From an uncultured Clostridia bacterium (GTDB taxonomy: Bacteria > Bacillota > Clostridia > Oscillospirales > Ruminococcaceae): a stretch of DNA of 48,787 nucleotides. The stretch spans positions 1 to 48,787 of the forward strand of contig CAMDZD010000015.1 of assembly GCA_945910815.1 (NCBI GenBank), in the 5' to 3' direction. Shown piece after piece: positions 1 through 9,396 of this stretch (its first letter is position 1; each line of letters begins with the position of its first letter). Below the pieces are notes generated by a model. That model had not been told where the DNA came from and searched no databases. It saw only the letters and a program-made list of their open reading frames with translations. The position numbers and the translations under genes were made by a program.

Positions 1-25
1 AACATATATTTCTTTGGTAGGAAAT

Positions 26-175
26 TCAATGTATCAACCATACTGTAACATAACCAAAATTGTTGTCAGCATAAACGGTTCTGATAGGAAATGGTTTCAA
101 TAAATCAAGAAGTTTATCCAGATATTTGTGTTCCCGTGTGCCGAATGTATAAGCCAGAGGTACACATTTTATTTT
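26..175 (-). pseudogene. IS1-family transposase (InsB-like) remnant
   Basis: Read on the minus strand, an open stretch of about 49 codons between two stops encodes a piece resembling the central part of IS1 InsB transposases. It has the pattern FG.R..., L..L..LL.PF.I and a D....Y segment, as in the InsB region around its catalytic Asp. No start codon, N-terminal zinc-finger part or C-terminal end is present, so it is a dead fragment. The match was made by eye against remembered InsB sequence, so the family call is moderate. Confidence 0.5.
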
Positions 176-285
176 TCACCTAATATATATTTATAATTTT
201 CAGCATAATCAATAAGGTTTTCGAACAGGTCTATTAGCAAATCAATATAACATATTACTGCTGAAAAAGTCAATCACAAAAAATA

Positions 286-314
286 TTGCAAATATATCCG
301 GAGTATGATATAAT
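286..314 (+). promoter_or_regulatory. Promoter for the dockerin glycosidase
   Basis: TTGCAA at 286-291 and a perfect TATAAT at 309-314 are separated by 17 bases, which fits a housekeeping sigma-A promoter. The start codon follows 53 bases after the -10 box, and a GAGGG ribosome binding site lies at 356-360. Confidence 0.7.
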
Positions 315-366
315 AAAAGAAATAATCACTGTCAGAACAGACAGGAGAAGAATATGAGGGATACAT

Positions 367-2994
367 ATGATTTTAAGAAAAGTATTAACCACAGTTACGG
401 CAGTTACACTATGCGTGTCATTTTTCAATGAGCAGGCTTTTTCAGAAACATCTCAGTCAACACTTCTTGACGTTTCACAATTTACTGTTTTAGATGAAAA
501 TCTCGTCCATCTTGGTTCATCACATCTTAACGATGTTTCTGTGCTTTTTGACGAACAGGATAAAGTGCCGAAATCTCCGGAAAATACTGAGGTCGGTAAG
601 GCAATATTTGACGCAACAAATAAAAGTACAAACTGGAAACCCAATCAGCAGGCAGAATACGGCGATGATTCGTTTTATATAGACCTGAAAGCAAATTATG
701 TAATAACCGGTATATGTTATCTTGATACAAACGGAATCAATAGCTGGAAAGTTGAAAGCGGAGAGCCTTTTAACTGGAATGAAATTCTTTCTTTTTCAAC
801 AGATTCATATATGTCCTGGCAGGGAAAAAACATTTCAGGTACAAAGCCTACAAGATATTTAAGATTTTCAACGGGCAGTGGTGACAGTGGTATAAGTGAA
901 CTTGCAATTTACGGATATAAGGTTTCGGAATTGTCTGATGAACAACGTGCAAAAACATCGGCAAAGCTGTCCGGTTCTGAAAAAACAAATCTTACCGCAG
1001 GAGGAAAAGTCGGTGTCAATGCATTTATCGATGACCCTATGACATCAATTTATGCATCGGGAAATGTCCGTGAATATCATAATCTTAACTGGCTTATAGA
1101 TTCTGACGGAAAAAACAAATTTACTCAAGGCTCGTGGGGAGATATGGACAGCTATTATGCCTCGATGAAAGCTCAGAATATCAGTATTATCCCGTGTTTT
1201 CAGGGGGGAAGCAGTTATATTTACGGAAGTTCCGATTATCCGGAAATTGCAGTTCCGAAAGGTGCTGACACTCTTAACCCCGCAAGCTATACCCTGCACG
1301 CACAGGCAATGTATCAGGTTGCGGCACGCTATGGAAGTAATAAAAATGTTGATACTGATACATTAAATGTTGCCGATTCAAAAGAACCTGCTACCGGAAT
1401 GGGTTTATTGACGGCTCTGGAAAATTGTAATGAACCGAATAAAAGCTGGAGTGGCAAAGCAAATTATTACACACCCTATGAGCTTGCTTCAATGTGTTCA
1501 GCAGATTATGACGGTCACGAAGGAACGATTCCGAATGCAGGTGTAAAAAATGCCGACCCGAATTTTAAGCTTGCTATGGGCGGATTGGTTGGTACGTCAA
1601 CTATGCTTGACTATCTGACAGAAATGAAACTATGGTTTGACTACAACCGTTCTGACGGAAAATTTGCTGTTGATATTATAAACGTACATATTTCGCCCGA
1701 CAGTTTTAATCCCGAAAGCAGTAGCTTTGCGGAAAAAATTCAGTCACTTCGTAACTGGATAAATAAAAATGCTCCCGGAACAGAACTTTGGATATCTGAA
1801 TATGATATTCCTATGAGTGACTGTACAGCCGAGGGAGTAGATAATCATGACAATGAAGAATATCAGCTGAAATATGCACAGCGAATCATAAGAACAAATC
1901 TTATTGCTCTGAAAAACGGTGCGGACAGAATAACAAAATTTCAGCTCCGTGACGAGGCAGGCGGAGGTTATGCCAACTGCGGAATTGTTACTCAAAAAGG
2001 CGAATGGAATAAAAAAACTGCTTGGTATCATCTTTCATGTATGACATCTGTTCTTGAAAATGCTGATTTCTATGAAGATTTATCAGCTAAAGATGTTTCC
2101 GTTTATCGTTTCAAAGACCGTATAACCGGAGAATTTATCGATTGTGTATGGTCACCGACAAATGAAAACAAGGTTATTGAAAATTTTTCATTGCCCGCAG
2201 AGAATACAGCCTTTGCGTATCTGACAGAACCGTCACAATATGCCGAGGGAACAACAACAAATCTTAAAATTACTGACGGCAGAATAAATATTAATGTAAC
2301 GGAAACACCTGTTTATATTACATATTCCCGTTATGAAAAAACAGTTGCAAACGGAAGGGATTATTATATTCACCCGTCTTCAATATGTCTTTCAGCCGAC
2401 CGTAGTACAGAAATATGTGATTTTTCTTCCGTTCCTGCTGATAAAGTTCTGAATCAGTTTTACCGTATGTTTGACGAGCCGGAAACAATGCCGGAATTTA
2501 TCTATGGCAATACATCATCACTTCAGACACCTTCTACAAATGTTACTCAGTCAGGTATTACATGCTATGCTGACCTCGGCGGTTTATACCGCATAACAGG
2601 ATTCGGAATTTATGACACTTACGGAACAGGAAATTTTTCCGTTTATGATGCAAATACAGATGTTCTCCTTTGGTCAAGCGATATGGGAAGTTATATGAGC
2701 CGTAATATTGATATGATTTCTGAATCAGCAGTTACAGACAGGCTGAAAATCGTAAAGAACGGAGGAGACCTTAACGAATTTGCTATATATGGTTATGCCG
2801 TTTCGGATAAAATAATTGCCGGTGATGTCAATGCAGACGGAAAATTCAATATTGCTGACGCCGTTATGATGCAGGACTATCTTTTATGCAGATGTGAGCT
2901 TTCTGACCGGAAAGCAGGAGATTTATATCAGGATAATATCATCAATGTGTTTGATTTCTGCCTGATGAAACAAAAGCTGATTGAAAAACAGTAA
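367..2994 (+). CDS. Secreted dockerin-bearing clan GH-A glycosidase with two discoidin-like modules
   Basis: This 875-residue protein is exported and probably docks onto a cellulosome-type scaffold. It starts with a signal peptide (about residues 1-26). A discoidin/F5-8C-like module follows (about 50-185), then a glycosidase domain (about 215-560), a second discoidin-like module (about 670-815) and a C-terminal dockerin from residue 819. The glycosidase domain has the clan GH-A pattern: N-E-P with the likely acid/base Glu356, and W-I-S-E-Y with the likely nucleophile Glu478. The dockerin shows two duplicated segments, the first a clear Ca-binding loop (D.N.DG then D). The exact GH family and substrate were not recognised; the repeated carbohydrate-binding-like modules suggest a plant or host polysaccharide. 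The start at 367 has a GAGGG site six bases upstream; an ATG at 354 is in another frame. Confidence 0.85.
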   Translation: MILRKVLTTVTAVTLCVSFFNEQAFSETSQSTLLDVSQFTVLDENLVHLGSSHLNDVSVLFDEQDKVPKSPENTEVGKAIFDATNKSTNWKPNQQAEYGDDSFYIDLKANYVITGICYLDTNGINSWKVESGEPFNWNEILSFSTDSYMSWQGKNISGTKPTRYLRFSTGSGDSGISELAIYGYKVSELSDEQRAKTSAKLSGSEKTNLTAGGKVGVNAFIDDPMTSIYASGNVREYHNLNWLIDSDGKNKFTQGSWGDMDSYYASMKAQNISIIPCFQGGSSYIYGSSDYPEIAVPKGADTLNPASYTLHAQAMYQVAARYGSNKNVDTDTLNVADSKEPATGMGLLTALENCNEPNKSWSGKANYYTPYELASMCSADYDGHEGTIPNAGVKNADPNFKLAMGGLVGTSTMLDYLTEMKLWFDYNRSDGKFAVDIINVHISPDSFNPESSSFAEKIQSLRNWINKNAPGTELWISEYDIPMSDCTAEGVDNHDNEEYQLKYAQRIIRTNLIALKNGADRITKFQLRDEAGGGYANCGIVTQKGEWNKKTAWYHLSCMTSVLENADFYEDLSAKDVSVYRFKDRITGEFIDCVWSPTNENKVIENFSLPAENTAFAYLTEPSQYAEGTTTNLKITDGRININVTETPVYITYSRYEKTVANGRDYYIHPSSICLSADRSTEICDFSSVPADKVLNQFYRMFDEPETMPEFIYGNTSSLQTPSTNVTQSGITCYADLGGLYRITGFGIYDTYGTGNFSVYDANTDVLLWSSDMGSYMSRNIDMISESAVTDRLKIVKNGGDLNEFAIYGYAVSDKIIAGDVNADGKFNIADAVMMQDYLLCRCELSDRKAGDLYQDNIINVFDFCLMKQKLIEKQ

Positions 2995-3013
2995 ACAAGG
3001 GAAAAAAACAGAT

Positions 3014-3157
3014 ATGGTGATAATGTTAAAAAAATATTCTGCTGAAAAGCTTGTATATCTTGATGAAAGCGGAGTAAATACACATATGACAAAAATTTAC
3101 GGACGGGCAATGCTCGTCCGTTGTTTATTTGATTTTTCTACGTTCAACTTTTGTTGA
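3014..3157 (+). pseudogene. IS630-family transposase fragment
   Basis: A 47-codon open frame contains Y-L-D-E-S-G followed by T-H-M-T and Y-G-R-A. This is the characteristic segment around the first catalytic Asp of IS630-type transposases. Similarity stops right after G-R-A, so both ends are missing. It is a different IS630 subgroup from the copy at 11231, which has Q-D-E-V-H-F here. Confidence 0.6.
3099..3140 (+). terminator. Hairpin terminator after the glycosidase
   Basis: A ten-base stem (ACGGACGGGC at 3099-3108 with GCTCGTCCGT at 3112-3121, one G-T pair) with a three-base loop is followed by a T-rich tail. It overlaps the end of the IS630 scrap and probably ends transcription from the upstream gene. 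Confidence 0.6.
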
Positions 3158-3195
3158 TTTCCTTTAAATCAGCTACCCCTCGTTGATTTAATCAC

Positions 3196-3224
3196 TTGAC
3201 AATAATATTGTTTTATGATATAAT
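3196..3224 (+). promoter_or_regulatory. Strong sigma-A promoter
   Basis: A consensus TTGACA at 3196-3201 and TATAAT at 3219-3224 have a 17-base spacer. It drives the two overlapping genes at 3320 and 3534. Confidence 0.8.
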
Positions 3225-3319
3225 AAATACATTGAAAGGAATGTGAAAAAAGCTTATAAATTCAGAATATATACGACAAATGAAAGATGTATAATGATTA
3301 AAAAAGAAAGGTATAAGAA

Positions 3320-3544
3320 ATGTATAAACTTGTTTCAAAACGTACAATAAAGCGTATCGGAAATACTGAAGAAAATGAAAAATTCCGTATTATGAAGTTT
3401 ACACTTGAACTTGCAAAGGAGTCAGATGATGAACTGTGGAGAAAATTAATTATACTGCATCTTGATGACCTGAGGATTCTGAACGGCAAAGACGGAAATA
3501 AAATAAAAAAAGAAATAAGGAGAAAACTGGAACATGGAATATGA
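3320..3544 (+). CDS. Small charged protein of unknown function
   Basis: This 74-residue protein is rich in Lys, Arg and Glu and looks mostly helical, with no signal peptide or membrane segment. No family is recognised. It is preceded by AAAGAAAGG about nine bases upstream and lies 95 bases after a consensus promoter. Its last codons overlap the start of the next gene by 11 bases, so the two are co-transcribed and probably translationally coupled. A protein partner or regulator of its neighbour is possible but is inference only. Confidence 0.6.
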   Translation: MYKLVSKRTIKRIGNTEENEKFRIMKFTLELAKESDDELWRKLIILHLDDLRILNGKDGNKIKKEIRRKLEHGI

Positions 3545-4757
3545 TATGGATTATGAAATTTATAAGTACATTAATGAACAGGCAGAACAATATGTTCCTT
3601 TCAGAAAATTGCTTGAGCAGAATAATTTAACGATTTCGGAAGCAAGTCAGAAAGTACGGGATTTCAAAGCAAATTTTGACAATCTGTTATCTGAATATCA
3701 TATAGGAAATGACAATATAGTTGAGATATGCTGTAACCTTATGGAAAGAGTCAATGAAAATCCTGATAATTCTGATTTGCAGTATATCTACATCTGCATA
3801 ATGACGGATTTCGGTCTGCTGAATGAAATAAAGTCCTCCAATCGCATAGAAGAACAGCAGATACGGAATTATATTCGTCAGAATGAACATATACATGAAT
3901 TATCTGCTTTTCTGGAATTACAGATTGAAAACAGGGATAAGCTTTATAAAATACAGAAACATCTGAAAAATGCTTTGCAGATACGGAATATAAATTGCAA
4001 TGAAGAAGTTAATTTGCTGTATAAAATGACCTTACAGCATACCTTTCTTTATGGCAGTTCAAATAATAAGATATATCGTGATAATCTTGATTCACTTCTT
4101 ATTCATATAAACAGCGATGAGATATTAAAATCTGTTAAGCCTTACATTATTTTTGCGGTGCTAAGCCGAAAACACGGTATGATACAGAACAGAACAGATT
4201 TTATTCCGAACTTTAAAACAGTTTTTCAGTATCAGACATATAATATTATGACCGATAACGGTAAAAATTTCAATAATTATCAGTCATATACCGAACTTTA
4301 TGAACATTTGAGAAGATTTTATTCCGATGATAAAGAAGTTGATACTGAACTGTCTGATTTCTGCTTTGCAAATTTATGTTCTCTAAGTGAATGGTATTAT
4401 ATGTGGTGCGAACCAAATGAAGAAATTCCGATGAATTTCAGAAGAAAAGTTTATTCAATGAAACCTGTAAGCTTTCCTATGATATCCTGCTATTATGATT
4501 ACGGAGATTTTGATATTGGCGAATTTGAAACAGAGCATTCAGAAATTTATGAGATATGGGAAAAGTCAGTCACTCCCGATATGACAGAGGAACTTTTACA
4601 GATACTTTGCAATAACCTGAATATATCAAAGTTAGCTGAAAAATTGCCGTATGGTAAAGAATATTCCCGATATGCCGAACTTTTTCTGTATCAGTCAGCG
4701 GAAACCCTGCTTACAGGAAAAATGCTTTGTACGGCAGAAAAATTTATAAAAATATAG
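3534..4757 (+). CDS. Cytosolic helical protein of unknown function
   Basis: This 407-residue protein has no recognisable motif, signal peptide or membrane helix. It is rich in Asn, Glu, Tyr and Leu and appears helical throughout, like repeat or scaffold-type proteins. The start at 3534 has AAGGAG 11 bases upstream; the ATG at 3546 is an alternative. It is the second gene of a two-gene unit that has its own promoter (3196) and a perfect terminator (4768). Confidence 0.6.
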   Translation: MEYDMDYEIYKYINEQAEQYVPFRKLLEQNNLTISEASQKVRDFKANFDNLLSEYHIGNDNIVEICCNLMERVNENPDNSDLQYIYICIMTDFGLLNEIKSSNRIEEQQIRNYIRQNEHIHELSAFLELQIENRDKLYKIQKHLKNALQIRNINCNEEVNLLYKMTLQHTFLYGSSNNKIYRDNLDSLLIHINSDEILKSVKPYIIFAVLSRKHGMIQNRTDFIPNFKTVFQYQTYNIMTDNGKNFNNYQSYTELYEHLRRFYSDDKEVDTELSDFCFANLCSLSEWYYMWCEPNEEIPMNFRRKVYSMKPVSFPMISCYYDYGDFDIGEFETEHSEIYEIWEKSVTPDMTEELLQILCNNLNISKLAEKLPYGKEYSRYAELFLYQSAETLLTGKMLCTAEKFIKI

Positions 4758-4767
4758 TTGTCAATAT

Positions 4768-4810
4768 AAAACAGTTCCGGAATTTTTTATTTTTTCGGAA
4801 CTGTTTTTCT
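4768..4810 (+). terminator. Intrinsic terminator, perfect 12-bp stem
   Basis: AAAACAGTTCCG at 4768-4779 pairs perfectly with CGGAACTGTTTT at 4796-4807, and T-rich sequence lies on both sides. It ends the 3320-4757 unit and could work in both directions. The following 250 bases (4811-5068) are AT-rich, with no gene I can support. Confidence 0.8.
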
Positions 4811-5068
4811 TTATTTTCTTATATGCGTGTGATATATCCGTAACATATGCAATTTTTTCTTTGGGAATATCTTTGATTTCTTCATGATATTCCTTTAATT
4901 TTTTTTCGTGTGATTCCAAGTCTTCTGTATGCATATTTAATTTCTATTGTCAAATATAAGGCAAATATATAAGGCTCTCTTTCTTTATACCTTTTAATTT
5001 ATTCTATTCAATCTTAATCCCGTTTTAAAATTGTATGTGTTATGATAATAGCAAAGGAGGTAATAATC

Positions 5069-5444
5069 ATGAATGTGATTGTAGCAATTTTAGGAACAGG
5101 CGCATTAATAGTTTGCACTGGTAAGAGGTTTTATCAAAGTCAAATCTGATGGTCTGGGCAGCTTTTGGGTGGATATGACAAGAATAGTTATCCACTTTTT
5201 AATTCCGCTGAATCTTATTATTTCTTTGCTGCTGGTTGCCGGTGGTGTTATTCAGAATCTTAAACCTGCTGAAAAAGTACAGCTTCTTGAACCAATTGCT
5301 GTAAGTGCAGACGGCGGAATCATAGAAAATGCTGTAATTGATACAGAAAACGGAACTGTTACTGTTGACGGTGCAGTTGTTCCCGATGCCGAAATCATTA
5401 CAGAAGAATTTGGGTGCTATCGCAAATCAATTGAAATCTGGTAA
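5069..5444 (+). pseudogene. Broken kdpF-kdpA remnant of the Kdp potassium pump
   Basis: A textbook ribosome site (AAAGGAGG) precedes an ATG at 5069. It opens a 26-codon hydrophobic peptide that resembles KdpF at its start and then hits a stop. In another frame, from about 5112, the sequence matches the KdpA segment F-W-V-D-M-T-R, followed by a membrane helix and G-V-I-Q-N-L. That corresponds to the part of KdpA just before its selectivity-filter region. The similarity ends near 5410. Most of KdpA, and all of KdpB and KdpC, are missing. An internal deletion probably fused kdpF to the middle of kdpA. Confidence 0.65.
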
Positions 5445-5601
5445 CTTTCTCCGCCTATATTTTGATGACGGAATAAGTCCGCTGGAATTTGATGATGCAT
5501 TTTCTGCAATGGAAAGAAACGAAGTTTCAGTTTTTCCGTGGGAACTTGCTTTAAGGCTTGCCCTTGAAGAAAAAGGAATTTCCGTAAGCTATGACAACTG
5601 A
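5410..5601 (+). pseudogene. C-terminal fragment of an unknown protein
   Basis: In the frame used by the open stretch ending at 5601, about 63 codons encode an acidic, plausible protein tail (pattern L.L.FDDGISP, then PWELALRLALEEKG). It has no start codon of its own and begins where the KdpA similarity stops. It is probably the tail of a different gene joined to the kdpA remnant by deletion. The family was not recognised. Confidence 0.35.
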
Positions 5602-5632
5602 TTTTCCCTAAACACACAATATAAGTAAATAT

Positions 5633-5675
5633 GATACAGCAGACTGAATCGCAAGACAGTCTGCTGTATCTTTAT
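5633..5675 (+). terminator. Long hairpin upstream of kdpD
   Basis: A perfect 14-bp stem (GATACAGCAGACTG at 5633-5646 with CAGTCTGCTGTATC at 5657-5670) has a ten-base loop. The T-tract after it is short, so termination on the plus strand may be partial. It separates the kdpFA remnant from the kdpD promoter. Confidence 0.6.
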
Positions 5676-5752
5676 GCAGTCTTAATATCAGACACAGATT
5701 TTTTATACTATTTTTATGGAAATTATGAGATAATCAAATATGAATAATATTA

Positions 5753-5781
5753 TTGAAAATCACAGGAAAATGAATTATAAT
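5753..5781 (+). promoter_or_regulatory. Promoter for kdpDE
   Basis: TTGAAA at 5753-5758 and TATAAT at 5776-5781 have a 17-base spacer. The kdpD start codon lies only 20 bases after the -10 box, so the leader is very short. Confidence 0.65.
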
Positions 5782-5800
5782 AATATGTGAGGTGAGCAAA

Positions 5801-8494
5801 ATGGAAGAACGTAAAGCATCGCCTGATGAAATACTTGAAGCTATAAGTACGGAAGAAAGAAATTCACACAGAGGAAAGCTGAAAATCTTTTTCGGATATG
5901 CAGCAGGTGTCGGCAAAACATATGCTATGCTTAAAGCAGCACATGCCGCAAAAAACAGTGGCTATGATGTTGTTGCCGGATATATAGAACCACACCCTCG
6001 TCCTCAGACTGCTGCACTTCTGAACGGACTGGAAGTAATTCCGTATAAAAAAGTTGAGTACAATGGTATCACCCTGAATGAGTTTGACCTGGACACTGCA
6101 ATAAAACGAAATCCAGAGCTTATTCTTGTGGACGAACTTGCTCATACCAACGCACAGGTATGCCGTCATACAAAGCGGTATCAGGATATTGAGGAACTGC
6201 TTAATGCCGGTATTGATGTTTACACCACTGTGAATGTACAGCATATTGAAAGTCTTAATGATATGGTTGCGTCCATTACAGGGATAATTGTCAGAGAGCG
6301 TATTCCCGACAAAATTTTTGATTCTGCCGACCAGGTAGAAATTGTAGACATTGAACCGCAGGAGCTGATAAACCGTTTCAGCGAGGGAAAAATATACAGA
6401 CCCGGTCAGGTGAAAAGCACACTTGGTCACTTCTTTACGGTTGAAAATTTAACGGCACTGCGTGAAATTGCACTTCGTCGCTGTGCAGACAGAGCGAATA
6501 AATTTACAGAAAATGCCCGCATAAAAAACAATACGGATTACTTTATCGATGAACATATTTTAGTATGTCTTTCATCTTCACCGTCTAATCCTAAAATTAT
6601 ACGAACTGCGGCAAGAATGACAAAAGCCTTTCACGGAAATTTTACCGCACTGTTTGTAGAAACTCCTGATTTTGCAGAAATAGGTGAGGAAAACAGAAAG
6701 CGGCTTCGTGAAAATATGCATCTTGCCGAACAACTTGGGGCAACCATTGAAACTACGTACGGCGATGATATTGCTTTTCAGATATCAGAGTTTGCAAGAC
6801 TTTCAGGAGTATCAAAAATTGTTTTGGGAAGAAGCAGTGCAAAGAAAAAATTCAGTTTTGGAAAATCCTCTCTTACAGAAAAAATAACAAGTTACTCTCC
6901 AAACCTTGATATTTACATTATTCCTGATAACAGACAGGAATCCTATCATGAAAAAAAGAGGAAAAAATCAAAGGAAAGGTTTTCCGTTTTAAATTTGCTG
7001 AAAACTGTCGGCATAATGTCAGGAGCTACTGTTCTTGGCTTTATCTTCGAACAGCTGGGCGTAAATGAGGCAAATATCATTACGCTGTATATTCTTGCAG
7101 TACTTGTGATTTCAATTGTCACAACAAACAGGTGGTACAGTTTTGTTTCATCTGCTGTAAGCGTTCTTATCTTCAATTTCTTTTTTACTGTTCCGAAATT
7201 TACACTTTGTGCCTATGACCCCGACTACCCCGCAACTTTTTTAGTAATGTTTCTGTCAGCGTTTCTTACCAGTAACCTTGCATTGAAAATAAAGAAAAAC
7301 GCAAAACAATCTGCTCTTACCGCTTACCGAACAAAAATTCTGTTTGATACCAACAAGCTTTTACAGCAGGCAGATGATGAAAAAAGCGTGGCAGAAATAA
7401 CGTCTAATCAGTTGGTGAAACTGCTTAACAGAGATATCGTATTCTACTCCCAGAAAAATGGTAATTTATCCGAACCGCAGGTATTTACAGTAAATTCAGA
7501 TTCACTTTCCGAAGATTATATTTCAGTTCATGAACAGGCAACAGCTGAATGGACATTAAAGAACAATAAGCGGTCGGGGGCTACAACAAATACTCTTTCC
7601 AGTGCAAAATGCCTTTATATGGCTGTAAGAGTAAACAGCAATGTCTATGGAGTTGTGGGAATAGTAATTAATAATGATTCCCTTGATTCTTTTGAAAACA
7701 GTATTGTTTTATCAATACTGGGAGAGTGTGCTCTTGCTATGGAAAATCTGCGAAATATTCAGGAAAAAGAAGATGCAGCAGTGCTTGCAAGGAATGAACA
7801 GTTAAGAGCAAATCTCCTGCGTTCTATTTCTCACGACCTGCGTACACCTCTTACATCTATCTCCGGAAATGCCGGTATTCTTATCTCAAACAGCAATGAT
7901 ATAAGTGAAGAAAAACGAATGAATCTCTATAAAAATATATATGATGATTCAATGTGGCTTATAAATCTTGTAGAAAATCTTCTGTCCGTAACAAGAATTG
8001 AGGACGGCAGTATGAAGCTTCATCTGAGTACTGAACTTATGGACGATGTAATTCACGAGGCACTTTCCCATCTTGGCATAAGAGCAGAAAAACATAAGAT
8101 AACAGTTCATCAGCAGGATGAGTTTCTTATGGCAAAAATGGATGCCAGACTGATAGTTCAGGTAATTATCAACATTATAGACAATGCTTTTAAGTATACA
8201 CAGGAAGATTCGGAAATTGATATAACCGTTTCTAAGAATAAACAATGGGTCGCAGTTGAAATTGCCGACAACGGTTCCGGCATTGCCGAAGAATCAAAAA
8301 AGAAAATATTTGATATGTTTTATACTGCTGAAACAAAAATTGCAGACAGTCGGAGAAGTATGGGGCTGGGACTTGCACTGTGCAAATCTATCATTACAGC
8401 ACACGGTGGCGAGATAACAGTTCATGACAATAGTCCGAAGGGTACTGTTTTCAGCTTTACACTGCCTGCCGAGGAGGTAAATATACATGAATAA
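5801..8494 (+). CDS. kdpD: KdpD sensor histidine kinase
   Basis: This 897-residue protein is the membrane-bound kinase that senses low potassium or osmotic stress and phosphorylates KdpE. The domain order is complete. It starts with an N-terminal KdpD ATP-binding domain with Walker A G-x-x-x-G-V-G-K-T (residues 32-40), and a USP-like domain follows (about 245-375). Then come four membrane helices of the DUF4118 type (about 395-500), a GAF-like linker, and HisKA with phospho-acceptor His678 in S-I-S-H-D-L-R-T-P. The ATPase domain carries N-box, D-N-G-S-G-I and G-L-G-L-A. The ATG at 5801 is preferred over the GTG at 5792 because AGGTGAG lies five bases before it. The gene overlaps kdpE by eight bases. 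No intact pump genes accompany it, so its target may be elsewhere. Confidence 0.93.
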   Translation: MEERKASPDEILEAISTEERNSHRGKLKIFFGYAAGVGKTYAMLKAAHAAKNSGYDVVAGYIEPHPRPQTAALLNGLEVIPYKKVEYNGITLNEFDLDTAIKRNPELILVDELAHTNAQVCRHTKRYQDIEELLNAGIDVYTTVNVQHIESLNDMVASITGIIVRERIPDKIFDSADQVEIVDIEPQELINRFSEGKIYRPGQVKSTLGHFFTVENLTALREIALRRCADRANKFTENARIKNNTDYFIDEHILVCLSSSPSNPKIIRTAARMTKAFHGNFTALFVETPDFAEIGEENRKRLRENMHLAEQLGATIETTYGDDIAFQISEFARLSGVSKIVLGRSSAKKKFSFGKSSLTEKITSYSPNLDIYIIPDNRQESYHEKKRKKSKERFSVLNLLKTVGIMSGATVLGFIFEQLGVNEANIITLYILAVLVISIVTTNRWYSFVSSAVSVLIFNFFFTVPKFTLCAYDPDYPATFLVMFLSAFLTSNLALKIKKNAKQSALTAYRTKILFDTNKLLQQADDEKSVAEITSNQLVKLLNRDIVFYSQKNGNLSEPQVFTVNSDSLSEDYISVHEQATAEWTLKNNKRSGATTNTLSSAKCLYMAVRVNSNVYGVVGIVINNDSLDSFENSIVLSILGECALAMENLRNIQEKEDAAVLARNEQLRANLLRSISHDLRTPLTSISGNAGILISNSNDISEEKRMNLYKNIYDDSMWLINLVENLLSVTRIEDGSMKLHLSTELMDDVIHEALSHLGIRAEKHKITVHQQDEFLMAKMDARLIVQVIINIIDNAFKYTQEDSEIDITVSKNKQWVAVEIADNGSGIAEESKKKIFDMFYTAETKIADSRRSMGLGLALCKSIITAHGGEITVHDNSPKGTVFSFTLPAEEVNIHE

Positions 8495-9188
8495 ACCGAA
8501 TGTTCTGATAGTTGAAGACGATTGCTCTGTCAGAAATTTAATTACCACAACCCTTGAAACTCATAATTATAAATATATGAAGGCTGCTAACGGAAAAACA
8601 GCATTAATTGAGGCATCAAGCCACCGCCCTGACATTATATTGCTTGATTTGGGTTTGCCGGATATGGACGGCATAGATGTGATAAAGCGTATTCGTTCGT
8701 GGTCAAATGTTCCGATAATCGTAATCAGTGCAAGAAGTGAGGATACTGATAAAATCGATGCTCTTGATTCGGGTGCTGATGATTACCTGACAAAGCCGTT
8801 TTCTGTGGAAGAATTGCTTGCACGTCTCAGAGTTACGCAAAGGCGGCTTGCAGCAATGCAGAGTGCGGGGTTTAAAGAAGAAACAGAATTTATAAACGGA
8901 GAGCTTAAAATAGACTATGCCGCCGTAAGTGTATTCATAAACGGCACAGAGATACATCTCACGCCTATCGAATACAAGCTTATTTGCCTTATGGCTAAAA
9001 ATGTGGGAAAGGTTCTTACCCACACATATATCACCAACAGCATATGGGGCAGTGCTTTCGACAGTGACATTGCTTCACTAAGAGTTTTTATGGCAACACT
9101 CCGAAAAAAACTTGATAAAAATTCAAGCTCTGATCAGCAATATATTCAGACACTTATCGGAATTGGTTATCGGATGAATAAACTATAA
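8487..9188 (+). CDS. kdpE: KdpE response regulator (OmpR family)
   Basis: This is a 233-residue transcription factor of normal length. The receiver domain (1-120) has the acidic pair D11-D12, phospho-acceptor Asp54 in L-L-D-L-G-L-P, and the conserved K-P-F. The winged-helix DNA-binding domain follows (about 130-230). It overlaps the end of kdpD by eight bases, the normal translational coupling for this pair. By family knowledge it would activate kdpFABC; only a kdpFA remnant is present here. Confidence 0.93.
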   Translation: MNKPNVLIVEDDCSVRNLITTTLETHNYKYMKAANGKTALIEASSHRPDIILLDLGLPDMDGIDVIKRIRSWSNVPIIVISARSEDTDKIDALDSGADDYLTKPFSVEELLARLRVTQRRLAAMQSAGFKEETEFINGELKIDYAAVSVFINGTEIHLTPIEYKLICLMAKNVGKVLTHTYITNSIWGSAFDSDIASLRVFMATLRKKLDKNSSSDQQYIQTLIGIGYRMNKL

Positions 9189-9360
9189 TTTTTCCCATTC
9201 AGTGAGTTAAGTTTTTAAAATAATTATAAATTTTTATAGAATCAAGCTATAATTTCAAGAACTCTTTTTTCTGAGAATTATAAATACTTAGGTCAGTGAA
9301 TCAGGAATATTTATTTCAGGAATATCAGGATTCTGACATACTTCAAAATTATCAATTGAT

Positions 9361-9396
9361 ATAGCACAGGGTTTTTTAACTCTGTGCTATTATTTT
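9361..9396 (+). terminator. Terminator downstream of kdpE
   Basis: ATAGCACAG at 9361-9369 pairs with CTGTGCTAT at 9382-9390, extended by further pairs toward a T-rich loop and followed by TATTTT. It lies 170 bases after the kdpE stop; I see no gene between them. Confidence 0.7.

Noticed and set aside
4761..4934. A 57-codon minus-strand reading frame with a start at 4934.
   Set aside because: It has no ribosome site, is dominated by Lys/Glu codons expected in AT-rich DNA, and runs through the perfect terminator at 4768.
5020..5068. A riboswitch (for example c-di-AMP type) in front of the kdpFA remnant.
   Set aside because: I could not find the expected paired elements; the short leader is AT-rich and unstructured by eye.
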